Notes: generated by a model not told the origin, from the letters alone. A stretch of 64,000 bases of DNA from an uncultured Opitutia bacterium (GCA_903855995.1 CAIOAN010000011.1:19896-83895), one strand, 5' to 3'; shown: positions 51,758-60,466, counted from the stretch's first letter. Numbers and translations: made by a program.

Positions 51758-54700
51758 ATGCTCCGATACCCCCTGCTCGCTGCAGCCTACTTGGCTGCGA
51801 TTCTCGCTGCGTCCCCGCTCCACGCCGAAACCTCCTGGATCTGGGCGAAGAAGAATAATACCGCCAACCAGGAGATCTGGGCGCGCGCCAACGTCGACCT
51901 CAAGGAAGTCCCGGCCAAGGTCGAGCTCCTCGCCTCGGCAGACAATCATTGCACCGTCTGGATCAACGGCAAGGAAGTCGGCGGCAGCGACGAATGGCAG
52001 CAACCCTTGAAGGTGGACGTCGCCGCCCAACTGAAAACCGGCCACAACACCATCGCGATTCTGGGCCGCAACGACGGTGGCATCGCCGCCATCGCCTTCC
52101 GCCTTACCGCTGCCAAGCAAGTCCTAGCTGAAACCGACGCCAGCTGGAAAATCACCGACAAGAATCCCGGCAAGGGCTGGCAGGCGGATGGCGTGGATGA
52201 TTCGAAGTGGGAAGCAGCGACCATCGTCAACAAGATGGGCGCAGCCCCTTGGGGTGATGTCTTCGCTGGCGGCAAACTCGCCGGCAAGAAAGCCGGCAAG
52301 CGTGCGCCCGCCACTTCCGTCGCGGCTCCCGATTCGCTGATTCTTCAGCCCGGCTTCAAAGCCGACCTGGTCTACACGGTGCCCCGCGATCTGCAGGGCT
52401 CATGGGTCTCGCTCGCAGTCTCACCTGAAGGTGACCTCGTCGCGGGCGACCAAGGTGGCGTGCTCTGGCATATCTCGCTGAAGAATCCGTCCAAGCCCGT
52501 CGTCACGAAAATCGAGACGAAGGCCATCGGCTGCCACGGCCTACTTTTCGCCCACGGCGCGCTCTACGCGTGCACGAGCGAGAAGGGCAAAGGCGACATC
52601 TGGCGCCTGCGCGACACTAAGGGCGACGGCTCCTACGCCGAACAGACGCTCCTCCGCTCCCTCAAGGGTGCGGGCGAACACGGCCCACACCAGCTCATCC
52701 TCGACCGCGACGGCTCGATTCTCGTGGCCGGCGGCAACCACACCAAACTACCCGACGACGAAGTACCCGGTGCTCCGGCGAAGCATTACGACGAAGATGA
52801 CCTTCTGAAGAAATTCGAAGACCCCAACGGCCATGCGGTCGGCATCAAGGCCGTCGGCGGCTGGATCGCCCGCATGGACAAGGACGGCAAGAACTGGATC
52901 CGAGTGACCACCTGTTTCCGCAATCCGTACGACTGCGCGGTCGCCCCGGATGGTGATATCTTCTCCTACGACTCCGACATGGAATGGGACATGGGCGCGC
53001 CTTGGTATCGCCCCACCCGCATCAACCTCTGCACGCCCGGCGGCGAACTCGGCTGGCGCTCCGGCTCCGGTAACAACCCGATCGCCGAACTCGACACACA
53101 GCCTTCGCTCGTCGACATCGGTCCGGGCAGCCCGACGGGCACCACCATGGGGACCGGCGCGAAATTCCCCGCCGCCTACCAGCGTGTCTTCTACGCCTGC
53201 GACTGGACTTACGCCACGCTCTACGCCATCCACCTCGAACCGCAGGGCGGCGCTTGGAAGGCCCGCAAGGAAGTCTTCGCCGCCGGCCGGCCGTTCGCCG
53301 TCACCGACGCAGTCATCCGCCCGCAAGACGGCGCCATGTACGTGACCATCGGTGGTCGCGGCGGCCAGGCCGCGCTCTACCGCATCCGTTACGAAGGTAA
53401 AGAATCCACGGCACCCGTAGCATGGTTCGATGCCACCCCGGAACAGAAAATCCGCCGCGAACTCGAAGCACTCCGCAACGTCGCTCCTTCCGCCACCTCG
53501 CTCGATAAGGCCTGGCCGCTCATGGGCCACGCCGATCGCTGGGTGCGCTTCGCCGCCCGCATCGCCGTCGAACACCAGCCGGTGGAACAGTGGCGCGCCC
53601 GCGTGAAGGCCAACGACAATCCGGACCTCGCGCTCAACGCCGCCATCGCCCTCGCCCGTTGCGGCGCTAAAGAAGACCTGCCGGCGATTATCGCCGCGAC
53701 GGAATCCACCGCCGGCAACAAAACCCTGCGCCTCCAGCAGGATCGTCTCCGCGTCTACCAGGTGGCCTTCTCCCGCCATGGCCAGCCCGATGCCACGACC
53801 GCGGCGCAGCTCGGCAAGGAATTTGCCTCGCGCCTCCCTTCGGGCGACACCGGGCTTGATCGCCAACTAGCGCTGGTCTCGATCTTCCTGGGCGAGCCCA
53901 CCGCGCCCGCCAGCGTCCTCAAGGCGATGAAGCTCGCGACCAACGGTCCGGCCGTCGAAGCAGATCCAGAAATCATCGCCCGTAACCCCGGCTACGCCAA
54001 CTCCGTCCGCGCCTCGATGGCCGTCACGCCCGCGTCGACTCGCATCGGTCTCGCGGTCTACCTCGCTCGCGCCGAACACGGCTGGACGCCTGCTCTACGT
54101 AAAGAGTTCTTCGGCATGCTCGACGTGCTCGGCCAGTCCGAAGGCGGCCACTCGCTGAAAGGCTTCGTGCGCAACATCCGCAAGGAATCCCTTGCCCTCG
54201 CCCCCGAAGGCGAACGCGCCGCGCTGGAGGAGATCGCTCCAGCGACCTCGCGCAAAGCCGCCGCCCCTCTGCCGACCGCCGATGGCCCTGGCCGACTTTG
54301 GACGCATGCGGATGCGTTGAAGTCCTGGGAAAAAGCCCGCACCGATAAGTCGCTCGACTTCGACAATGGAAAGAAGCTCTTCTCCGCCGCGCTTTGTTCG
54401 CAGTGCCACCGAATCGGCGATCTCGGCGGCGCGCAGGGGCCCGACCTCACCAGCGTCGGCTCGAAGCAGAGCCCGGCCGACCTGCTCACCAGCATCATCG
54501 TGCCCAGCGCCGTGGTCTCCGACCAGTACTCGAACTCCGTGATCACGCGCGTCGACGGCGGCAAGATCACCGGCCGCATCCTCAACGAAGAAGGCGACAA
54601 GCTCCAGCTGGCTGTGAATCCGTTTGATTTCTCGGTACAGCTCTCGATTAACCGCTCCGACATTCAGGCCATCGACCGCGATTCCATCAGCCCCATGCCC

Positions 54701-54799
54701 ATCGGCCTGATCAATTCGCTCAACGAGCAGGAAGTCGCGAACCTCATGGCGTTCCTGATCTCCGGCGGCAACGCCAAGGACCCGCTGTTCACGAAGTGA
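51758..54799 (+). CDS. Multidomain PVC-type heme-binding CxxCH protein
   Basis: A 1013-residue secreted protein. The order is a signal peptide (about 1-25, from the ATG at 51758), a beta-sandwich domain like those of glycoside hydrolases (about 30-160, CTVWINGKEVGG), a beta-propeller dehydrogenase-like domain (about 180-560), a HEAT-like helical part (about 570-830), and a C-terminal cytochrome domain with CSQCH (880-884) and GAQGPDLTSVGSKQ. It is related to the protein at 36407-39457, but the N-terminal sugar-binding-like domain is extra. The place after a Gfo/Idh and a glycosidase gene supports a role in extracellular sugar oxidation. An in-frame ATG lies at 51743. Confidence 0.9.
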   Translation: MLRYPLLAAAYLAAILAASPLHAETSWIWAKKNNTANQEIWARANVDLKEVPAKVELLASADNHCTVWINGKEVGGSDEWQQPLKVDVAAQLKTGHNTIAILGRNDGGIAAIAFRLTAAKQVLAETDASWKITDKNPGKGWQADGVDDSKWEAATIVNKMGAAPWGDVFAGGKLAGKKAGKRAPATSVAAPDSLILQPGFKADLVYTVPRDLQGSWVSLAVSPEGDLVAGDQGGVLWHISLKNPSKPVVTKIETKAIGCHGLLFAHGALYACTSEKGKGDIWRLRDTKGDGSYAEQTLLRSLKGAGEHGPHQLILDRDGSILVAGGNHTKLPDDEVPGAPAKHYDEDDLLKKFEDPNGHAVGIKAVGGWIARMDKDGKNWIRVTTCFRNPYDCAVAPDGDIFSYDSDMEWDMGAPWYRPTRINLCTPGGELGWRSGSGNNPIAELDTQPSLVDIGPGSPTGTTMGTGAKFPAAYQRVFYACDWTYATLYAIHLEPQGGAWKARKEVFAAGRPFAVTDAVIRPQDGAMYVTIGGRGGQAALYRIRYEGKESTAPVAWFDATPEQKIRRELEALRNVAPSATSLDKAWPLMGHADRWVRFAARIAVEHQPVEQWRARVKANDNPDLALNAAIALARCGAKEDLPAIIAATESTAGNKTLRLQQDRLRVYQVAFSRHGQPDATTAAQLGKEFASRLPSGDTGLDRQLALVSIFLGEPTAPASVLKAMKLATNGPAVEADPEIIARNPGYANSVRASMAVTPASTRIGLAVYLARAEHGWTPALRKEFFGMLDVLGQSEGGHSLKGFVRNIRKESLALAPEGERAALEEIAPATSRKAAAPLPTADGPGRLWTHADALKSWEKARTDKSLDFDNGKKLFSAALCSQCHRIGDLGGAQGPDLTSVGSKQSPADLLTSIIVPSAVVSDQYSNSVITRVDGGKITGRILNEEGDKLQLAVNPFDFSVQLSINRSDIQAIDRDSISPMPIGLINSLNEQEVANLMAFLISGGNAKDPLFTK

Positions 54800-54860
54800 G
54801 CGCTTCGTGCTCACTTCGTGGGGTTCCGCGGGCAGGGTGAACTGCGGCGAAACCAAAGAT

Positions 54861-54886
54861 TAGGGCGGCTTCGGCCGCCCTACTTG
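54861..54886 (+). terminator. Terminator-like hairpin with TTCG loop
   Basis: Perfect 9 bp stem TAGGGCGGC / GCCGCCCTA with a TTCG tetraloop, then CTTGTTGG. It lies 61 bp after the cytochrome gene, and its TAGGG/CCCTA ends also relate it to the GGTAGGG repeats. Confidence 0.65.
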
Positions 54887-54936
54887 TTGGTCGCCATCCA
54901 ACTTAGTTAGGGATGACATCGCAACCGCTGTCTTGA

Positions 54937-54966
54937 GGTAGGGGCGGCACTGCGTGCTGCCCTAGC
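54937..54966. repeat. GGTAGGG-type palindrome overlapping a stop codon
   Basis: GGTAGGGGCGGCAC-TGC-GTGCTGCCCTAGC; the GGGC(G)GCAC stem is nearly perfect. The CTA at 54962-54964 is the TAG stop (minus strand) of the membrane protein gene, so the gene ends inside the repeat border. Confidence 0.78.
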
Positions 54967-55456
54967 TCTCCGCCGTCCCCGCTCCGCGGTCCAACCACGC
55001 CCGCGACGAGCGGAGATTGACGGCGACCAGCATGCCGACCTTGAGGCCAAGGTAAATGAGGCTGGTGTACATCAACGGAAAGATAATCTGGGGGGTGAGG
55101 CTGCGGGCGGCGGACAAGTTCGCGACGATGTTCAGGGTCGAAACCACTGCGGTCACCAACGTGATCGCCAAGAGAGCGTTGAAAACTATTCGCGCCGCAC
55201 GCTGACGCATCCACACGCCATAGGCGCTGGCCGCGAGTCCGATGAGATAGGCCCAGCTGAAGAGATTCAGCCAGAGTGGTATCGATGACGCGGCCGCCTT
55301 GAGATCGGGCGCCTGGCTCAAGGTCCGAAAGAGCATGGCCTTCGTGAGCAGCTGCAGTCCGACCGACAACGCCGCGATGCCGACCGCTATCCGGATACCC
55401 AAAGGCCTGCCGACCGGAACTCGATTCTCCGCCACCGGCACAGCTTCCATATTCAT
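54962..55456 (-). CDS. Hypothetical four-helix membrane protein
   Basis: A 164-residue membrane protein with four predicted transmembrane helices (about 20-40, 60-80, 90-110 and 120-145), without a recognisable family. The ATG at 55456 is used; a second one at 55450 is equally possible. Its last codon is inside the palindromic repeat at 54937-54966. It is the last chromosomal gene before the tRNA-Ser that marks the island boundary. Confidence 0.72.
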   Translation of the reverse strand: MNMEAVPVAENRVPVGRPLGIRIAVGIAALSVGLQLLTKAMLFRTLSQAPDLKAAASSIPLWLNLFSWAYLIGLAASAYGVWMRQRAARIVFNALLAITLVTAVVSTLNIVANLSAARSLTPQIIFPLMYTSLIYLGLKVGMLVAVNLRSSRAWLDRGAGTAES

Positions 55457-55617
55457 AAGACATGCTATCGACGCCAACCTCGCCGCGTCAAACCAGAGAG
55501 CCAGGGACAGCCTAGAGAGAATGACTCCCTTCCTCCGGGCGTTCTCATCCCTTCGAATGAATGCATTGGCCCCATGTCACCGTTACTCATGCCCACGTGC
55601 CCCCTAGAAATATATCC

Positions 55618-55705
55618 TGGCGGAGGGGAAGGGATTCGAACCCCCGGAACCTTGCGGTTCATCTGATTTCGAATCAGACGCAATCGACCACTCTGCCACC
55701 CAAAC
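55618..55705 (-). tRNA. tRNA-Ser(CGA), acceptor stem disrupted at island junction
   Basis: Read on the minus strand, D arm, anticodon arm (TCTGA / TCAGA, loop TTCGAAA, anticodon CGA), long variable arm typical of serine tRNA, T arm and an encoded CCA end are all present. However, the 5' acceptor strand is GTTTGGG opposite CCCCTCC, so positions 2-4 cannot pair. The 5' side faces the integrase gene. The fit is an attachment site: recombination left the native 3' part here with a 5' end supplied by the element. The tRNA is probably non-functional, or needs an intact copy elsewhere. Confidence 0.8.
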
Positions 55706-55774
55706 TGCCGTTATTCCGACCTTGGCGTTGTTTTGGCGCACTTTCGGGCTGCGAGGAGAAGCGTCTTCCAGCCG

Positions 55775-56950
55775 ATGAGGATCACGAAGCGCACGCTGGT
55801 TCCTCTGCGTCAGTCGAGGGGCCTGATGGCTCATCGGCCGGATCGGGCCTGGGCGGTCTGCTACCCGGAGCCAGGCGCCGACGGCTCGAGTAAGCTGGGC
55901 CGGCGATACTTCCGTAGCCGCATGGAGGCGGAGACCTTCTGCGTCCAGAAGCGCAGCGAGCTCTTCTCTCTTGGAGTCGACGCCAACAACCTGACGGACG
56001 ACATCAAGCGCCAGGTCCTATCCTGCCTCCAGATGCTCCAGCCGACCGGCAGGTCCCTGACCGAGGCCGTCAGCTGGTTCGTTAAGCAGCACAAGGCGAC
56101 AGAGGCTTCCGTCACGGTGAAGCTGGCTGCTGAATCCCTGGTGCGCCGGGCGACGGCCGATGGTCAGTCGCAGCGCCATGTCCAGGGCATCTCCAGCGTG
56201 ATGTCGATCTTCGGCCGTGCCTACGGCGATAAGCTCGTGGCTGAAATCAAGGGCGACGACATCCAGGCCTGGCTGGATGCTTACCGCACCAAGGACGGCA
56301 GGCCGCTCAGCTCGGTGAGCTTTAATTCATACCGGCGATACCTGGGACTCTTCTTCGCTTTCTGTGTTCGCCGTGGGTGGGTACGCACCAATCCATCGGG
56401 CCAGGTGACTGTCCGGAAGGTGATGAGCAAGGCCCCCAGGTTGCTCTCGCCTCAGGATCTCCGGGCAATCCTCTCCGGCACGCCGTCCGAGCTGAAGCCC
56501 GCCGTGGCGATCCAAGCCTTCTGCGGACTGCGAGTCGCAGAGATGGCCCGCCTCCGCTGGTCCGATGTGCTAATCAACCCGGAAGGAGGATACATCCAGG
56601 TCGGCGCCGATAATGCGAAGACGTCCCGCCGGCGCCTCACTCCGATTCCAGCGCAGCTGGTCAGCTGGATCTGCAAACAACGTAAGGCGGATGGCTTTGT
56701 CTATGAGGCGGGGAAGGGAAGCGTTGACTCGCTGCATCGTGCGGAGATCGCCCTGCGTGAATCCCTCTCCGGTGTTGAGTGGGGACGTAACGCACTCCGG
56801 GCCTCGGCGCTGTCCTATCGCTTGGCCCAGACCAAGGACGCAGCAGCTACGGCGCTCGAGATGGGCAACAGCGCCACCGTACTCCTGCGTGACTACCGTG
56901 AGCTCACGACTCCGGCCAAGGCCGCCGAGTGGTTCGGCGTCGAGCTGTGA
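55775..56950 (+). CDS. Tyrosine recombinase / integrase of the defence island
   Basis: A 391-residue phage-type integrase. It has an N-terminal arm/core-binding part with a SAM-like helical region (about 90-190) and a C-terminal catalytic domain. The catalytic Arg253 is in GLRVAEMARLRW, a Lys lies in DNAKTSRRR, the second Arg is Arg342, and the nucleophile is probably Tyr374 (RDYREL). The two histidine positions of the usual R-K-H-R-H-Y set are Asn339 and Asn365 (GNS where GHS is usual). The ATG at 55775 follows a purine-rich GAGGAGAA. It lies directly beside the altered tRNA-Ser, which marks the integration site. Confidence 0.9.
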   Translation: MRITKRTLVPLRQSRGLMAHRPDRAWAVCYPEPGADGSSKLGRRYFRSRMEAETFCVQKRSELFSLGVDANNLTDDIKRQVLSCLQMLQPTGRSLTEAVSWFVKQHKATEASVTVKLAAESLVRRATADGQSQRHVQGISSVMSIFGRAYGDKLVAEIKGDDIQAWLDAYRTKDGRPLSSVSFNSYRRYLGLFFAFCVRRGWVRTNPSGQVTVRKVMSKAPRLLSPQDLRAILSGTPSELKPAVAIQAFCGLRVAEMARLRWSDVLINPEGGYIQVGADNAKTSRRRLTPIPAQLVSWICKQRKADGFVYEAGKGSVDSLHRAEIALRESLSGVEWGRNALRASALSYRLAQTKDAAATALEMGNSATVLLRDYRELTTPAKAAEWFGVEL

Positions 56951-56967
56951 TCCGCACCCCTACCAAG

Positions 56968-57065
56968 CACCCCTCCGCCACCCCCCCGAACCGTTAGTCT
57001 ACTTATCGTCCCAGGGGCGTCGGAAAAATCTGGGGTTAATAGAAACTTTCTCCTACAAACCGTAG
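56968..57065 (+). repeat. Leader repeat, copy A, upstream of the EVE-HNH gene
   Basis: About 98 bases that recur at 57903-58001. Shared blocks include CCCTCCGCCACCCCCC, GTCTACTTATC, TCCCAGGG, GAAATCTG-like and TTTCTCCTACA-N4-CGTAG. Copy A ends with CTAC-AAACC-GTAG (57053-57065), directly before the GAGGATG start of the nuclease gene. Confidence 0.8.
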
Positions 57066-57068
57066 AGG

Positions 57069-57854
57069 ATGAGCGCCTACCTCTACACCTGGAATCCGAA
57101 CAACTGGAAGTGGGTCGACCTTCAGGAAGCGATTTTCAGGGTAAACAACGGAGAAGAATATAACCGGTACTGGAGCTGCGGCGTGACGAAGCGAATCGCC
57201 CCAGGGGATACGTTCCTCTTGGTCAGACTTGGAGTTGAGCCTAAAGGCATCATCGGAGTCGGATATGTCACGTCAGCACCATATCTCCGACCCCATTGGG
57301 ACGAAGCAAGGAAGGCTGCAGGCGAAACAGCGCTTCGGACTGATCTGCTCTATAAGGTGCTATCTGAAAAGCCAATCATCAGCATGGTGGAGTTATCCCG
57401 ACGCTTCCCTCAGCACAACTGGACGCCACAATCTAGCGGAACATCCATACCTGAGACCATAGCCGCCGAACTGATAGCTGAGATTCAATCTGACCAACGC
57501 TTCAATTTCGAACCATCGACCAAAGAGCAGATCAAGCTCTACTCGGAAGGCCGACCAAAGACCGTAACATACAGGACGTACGACCGAAGTTCTGATGCAC
57601 GGGAAGATTGCATCCGGCACCATGGATACAATTGCGCCGTCTGCGGGTTTAATTTCGAAGCAAAGTACGGTTCAACCGGGGAGGGATTCATCGAAGTCCA
57701 TCACCTCAAGCAGATCGCCGACCGAGGGGAAGAACACCTCGTCGATCCGGTCAAAGACCTCCGGCCAGTGTGCGCAAACTGTCACCGTATGTTACACAAG
57801 ACCCGGCCACCGTTAGGTATCGAGGAATTAAAACTGAAACTCTCAGGGAAATGA
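57069..57854 (+). CDS. EVE-HNH endonuclease, probable modification-dependent (type IV) restriction enzyme
   Basis: A 261-residue fusion. The N-terminal half (about 1-140) begins YLYTWNPNNWKW and contains GDTFLLVRLG, the pattern of the EVE/PUA-like fold that flips out modified bases. The C-terminal half is an HNH nuclease with zinc-type CAVC (189-192) and CANC (235-238) knuckles, catalytic EVHHL (209-213) and Asn237. Such EVE-HNH proteins cut DNA with 5-hydroxymethyl- or methylcytosine. The gene is visibly lower in GC than its neighbours, is flanked by ~98 bp direct repeats, and precedes the type I restriction genes. The modified base recognised is inferred from the family only. Confidence 0.87.
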   Translation: MSAYLYTWNPNNWKWVDLQEAIFRVNNGEEYNRYWSCGVTKRIAPGDTFLLVRLGVEPKGIIGVGYVTSAPYLRPHWDEARKAAGETALRTDLLYKVLSEKPIISMVELSRRFPQHNWTPQSSGTSIPETIAAELIAEIQSDQRFNFEPSTKEQIKLYSEGRPKTVTYRTYDRSSDAREDCIRHHGYNCAVCGFNFEAKYGSTGEGFIEVHHLKQIADRGEEHLVDPVKDLRPVCANCHRMLHKTRPPLGIEELKLKLSGK

Positions 57855-57902
57855 TGGACTGGGAATCCGGCATCCCGATTGACGAAGTATTGGTTGTTTT
57901 GT

Positions 57903-58001
57903 GCCCCCCTCCGCCACCCCCCTGAACCTGCAGTCTACTTATCATCCCAGGGTCGGCGAAGAAATCTGCCGGCCTTAAAAAGTTTCTCCTACATCTCGTA
58001 G
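57903..58001 (+). repeat. Leader repeat, copy B, upstream of hsdR
   Basis: Second copy of the ~98 bp leader found at 56968-57065, about three quarters identical by eye, in the same orientation. It ends with CTAC-ATCTC-GTAG (57989-58001), 140 bp before the hsdR start. Confidence 0.8.
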
Positions 58002-58028
58002 TAAGTTCCCCCCTATGGCTGGAGGGTC

Positions 58029-58078
58029 CTGACAATGAAACCCCCTAGATTATAATAACCCCTAAATACCAAGGGGTT
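58029..58078 (+). promoter_or_regulatory. Promoter and adjacent hairpin of the hsdRMS operon
   Basis: CTGACA (58029-58034), a 16 bp spacer and a perfect TATAAT (58051-58056) form a good promoter. Directly after it, AACCCCT / AGGGGTT (58057-58063, 58072-58078) forms a 7 bp hairpin at the expected transcription start, possibly an operator or a 5' RNA structure. The leader to hsdR is about 80 bases. Confidence 0.7.
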
Positions 58079-58116
58079 GCCAAGGGTCTCGGCTGAGGTA
58101 TCCATCTAGGAGTATA

Positions 58117-58133
58117 TCCTACAAATCGTAGGA
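58117..58133 (+). promoter_or_regulatory. TCCTAC-N5-GTAGGA hairpin before hsdR
   Basis: Perfect 6 bp inverted repeat TCCTAC-AAATC-GTAGGA. Its right arm includes the AGGA that is the likely ribosome-binding site, 8 bases before the hsdR ATG. It is the third copy of the CTAC-N5-GTAG motif (others at 57053 and 57989), so folding or protein binding could hide the ribosome site. Confidence 0.6.
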
Positions 58134-58141
58134 CCCCGTAG

Positions 58142-60463
58142 ATGAACAAAAAAGCCCTCAGCGAGACGGACATCCGTACCAAGTTCATCACTCCTGCGAT
58201 TGCAGAGAAGTGGGATGTGATGACCCAGGTCCGTGAGGAGGTCTTCTTCACCGCCGGCCAGGTCATCGTCCGGGGTAAGACCGTTAGCCGAGGCACAGCC
58301 AAGAAGGCTGACTACATTCTTTACCATAAGCCGAACCAGCCCCTGGCGATCGTCGAGGCCAAGGATAACAACCACACGGTCGGAGCCGGGATGCAGCAAG
58401 CGCTCGAGTATGCCGAGATCCTCGACGTTCCTTTCGTCTACAGCTCCAACGGTGACGCTTTCCTGGAGCATGACCGCACGAAGAAGTCCGGAGTGGTGAC
58501 CAGGGAGATCCCTCTAGATAAGTTCCCTAGCCCTGAGGAGCTCTGGGCACGCTACAGCGGAGCGAAGGGCTACACACCTGAACAGGAAACCGTAGCCACC
58601 TGGGATTACTTCCAGAACGACGTTCGCAAGCCGCCTCGCTACTACCAGACGATCGCCATCAACCGTACCGTCGACGCCATCGCCCGAGGCCAGAACCGCC
58701 TGCTGCTCGTCATGGCCACCGGCACGGGCAAGACCTTCACGGCCTTCCAGATCATCTGGCGCCTATGGAAGTCAGGAGCGAAGAAGCGCATCCTCTTCCT
58801 GGTAGACCGCAACATCCTGGCGGACCAGACCAAGACCAACGACTTCAAGCCGTTCGGTGCGGCGATGACCAAGATCACGAACCGCCACGCCGATAAGTCC
58901 TTCGAAATCTACCTCAGTCTTTACCAGGCGGTGACCGGAACAGAGGAGGAGGCCAACATCTACAAGCAGTTCTCCCCGGACTTCTTCGACCTGATCGTCA
59001 TCGATGAGTGTCACCGTGGCAGCGCAGCCGAAGACGCCAACTGGCGCCAGATCCTCGACTACTTCGGCTCGGCGACCCAGATCGGCCTGACCGCCACACC
59101 CAAGGAGACCAAGGAGGTCTCCAACATCGAATACTTCGGCGAGCCGGTCTACACCTACTCACTACGCCAAGGCATCAGCGACGGCTTCCTGGCCCCTTAT
59201 AAGGTGATCCGAGTCGGCCTAGACAAGGACCTCGACGGTTGGCGTCCCGAAGCCGGCAAGACAGACAACCATGGTCATCTCATCGAGGACCGTGAATACA
59301 ACTCGAAGGACTTCGACCGCAACCTGGTGCTGGAGCGCCGCACGGCCGCCGTGGCCGCCAGGATCACGGAGTTCCTGAAGGCGAACAACCGCATGGCGAA
59401 GACGATCATCTTCTGCGAAGACATCGATCACGCCGAGCGCATGCGCCAGGCGATGGTCAATACCAACGCCGACCTGGCCTCCGCCAACTCGAAGTATGTC
59501 ATGCGCATCACCGGCGACAACGACGAGGGCAAGGCGCAGCTCGACAACTTCATCGACCCCGAGATGGCCTACCCGGTTATCTGCACGACATCGAAGCTGA
59601 TGACGACAGGCGTCGACGCCCAGACCTGCCATCTCATCGTCCTGGACCGAAGCATCAAATCGATGACCGAGTTCAAGCAGATCATCGGCCGAGGAACCCG
59701 TATCAACGAGGACCACGGCAAGCTCTACTTCACGATCATCGACTTCCGACAGGCCACTGCCCTCTTCGCCGATCCCGATTTCGACGGCGACCCAGTGCAG
59801 ATCTACGACCCGAAGCCGGAAGAGCCGGTCCAGCCGCCCGACGAACCCGGAGACGACCCGCCTGAAGACGACCCGTGGGGGCCGGAAGAGGATAGGCCTA
59901 AGAAGTATTACGTCGGAGACGTCGAAGTCCGTGTCGCTACCGAGCGAGTCCAATACCTGGATGCCACCGGTAAGCTCATCACGGAGTCGCTCAAGGATTA
60001 CTCACGCAAGACGGTCCTCGGCACCTACTCTTCCCTAGATGCATTTCTCGCCGCCTGGAAGGACGCCGACAAGAAACAGGTCATCGTCGAGGAGCTTGGC
60101 CTCAAGGGCGTGTTCTTCGAGGAGCTCGCCGGCCAGGTGGGCGCTGACTACGACCCATTCGACCTGATCTGCCACATCGCCTACGACCAGCCGCCCCTCA
60201 CCCGCAAGGAACGGGCCGAAAAGGTCAAGAAGCGCCACGTCTTCGCCCGTTACGGCGACAAGGCCAGGGCCGTAATGGACGCCCTTCTAGCCAAGTATGC
60301 CGATGACGGCATCGGCAGCGTCGAGTCGATGGACATACTTAAGGTCGACCCGATCAGCCAATTCGGCACACCTGTAGAAATCGTCAACGTCTTCGGCGGC
60401 CGAGAGGCCTACCTCAAGGCGCTGCATGAGCTCGAAGACGCCCTCTACTCCCCTGCCGCATAA
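58142..60463 (+). CDS. hsdR: Type I restriction enzyme R subunit
   Basis: A 773-residue motor-nuclease subunit of a type I restriction system, which translocates and cuts unmodified DNA. The N-terminal nuclease motif is visible (Asp57 in KKADYIL, then VEAK with Glu72 and Lys74). The helicase part has Walker A ATGTGKT (192-198) and DECH (288-291), then the later RecA-like motifs ([25 protein letters not shown]). A Pro/Asp-rich linker (about 558-585) leads to the C-terminal domain, which resembles the EcoEI type. It starts the operon hsdR-hsdM-hsdS, with 3 bp to hsdM. Confidence 0.95.
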   Translation: MNKKALSETDIRTKFITPAIAEKWDVMTQVREEVFFTAGQVIVRGKTVSRGTAKKADYILYHKPNQPLAIVEAKDNNHTVGAGMQQALEYAEILDVPFVYSSNGDAFLEHDRTKKSGVVTREIPLDKFPSPEELWARYSGAKGYTPEQETVATWDYFQNDVRKPPRYYQTIAINRTVDAIARGQNRLLLVMATGTGKTFTAFQIIWRLWKSGAKKRILFLVDRNILADQTKTNDFKPFGAAMTKITNRHADKSFEIYLSLYQAVTGTEEEANIYKQFSPDFFDLIVIDECHRGSAAEDANWRQILDYFGSATQIGLTATPKETKEVSNIEYFGEPVYTYSLRQGISDGFLAPYKVIRVGLDKDLDGWRPEAGKTDNHGHLIEDREYNSKDFDRNLVLERRTAAVAARITEFLKANNRMAKTIIFCEDIDHAERMRQAMVNTNADLASANSKYVMRITGDNDEGKAQLDNFIDPEMAYPVICTTSKLMTTGVDAQTCHLIVLDRSIKSMTEFKQIIGRGTRINEDHGKLYFTIIDFRQATALFADPDFDGDPVQIYDPKPEEPVQPPDEPGDDPPEDDPWGPEEDRPKKYYVGDVEVRVATERVQYLDATGKLITESLKDYSRKTVLGTYSSLDAFLAAWKDADKKQVIVEELGLKGVFFEELAGQVGADYDPFDLICHIAYDQPPLTRKERAEKVKKRHVFARYGDKARAVMDALLAKYADDGIGSVESMDILKVDPISQFGTPVEIVNVFGGREAYLKALHELEDALYSPAA

Positions 60464-60466
60464 TCA

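Noticed and set aside
54903..55463. Alternative minus-strand frame of 186 codons overlapping the four-helix membrane protein
   Set aside because: The product has Gly/Arg-rich composition without membrane segments; the other frame has four clear helices and a better start.
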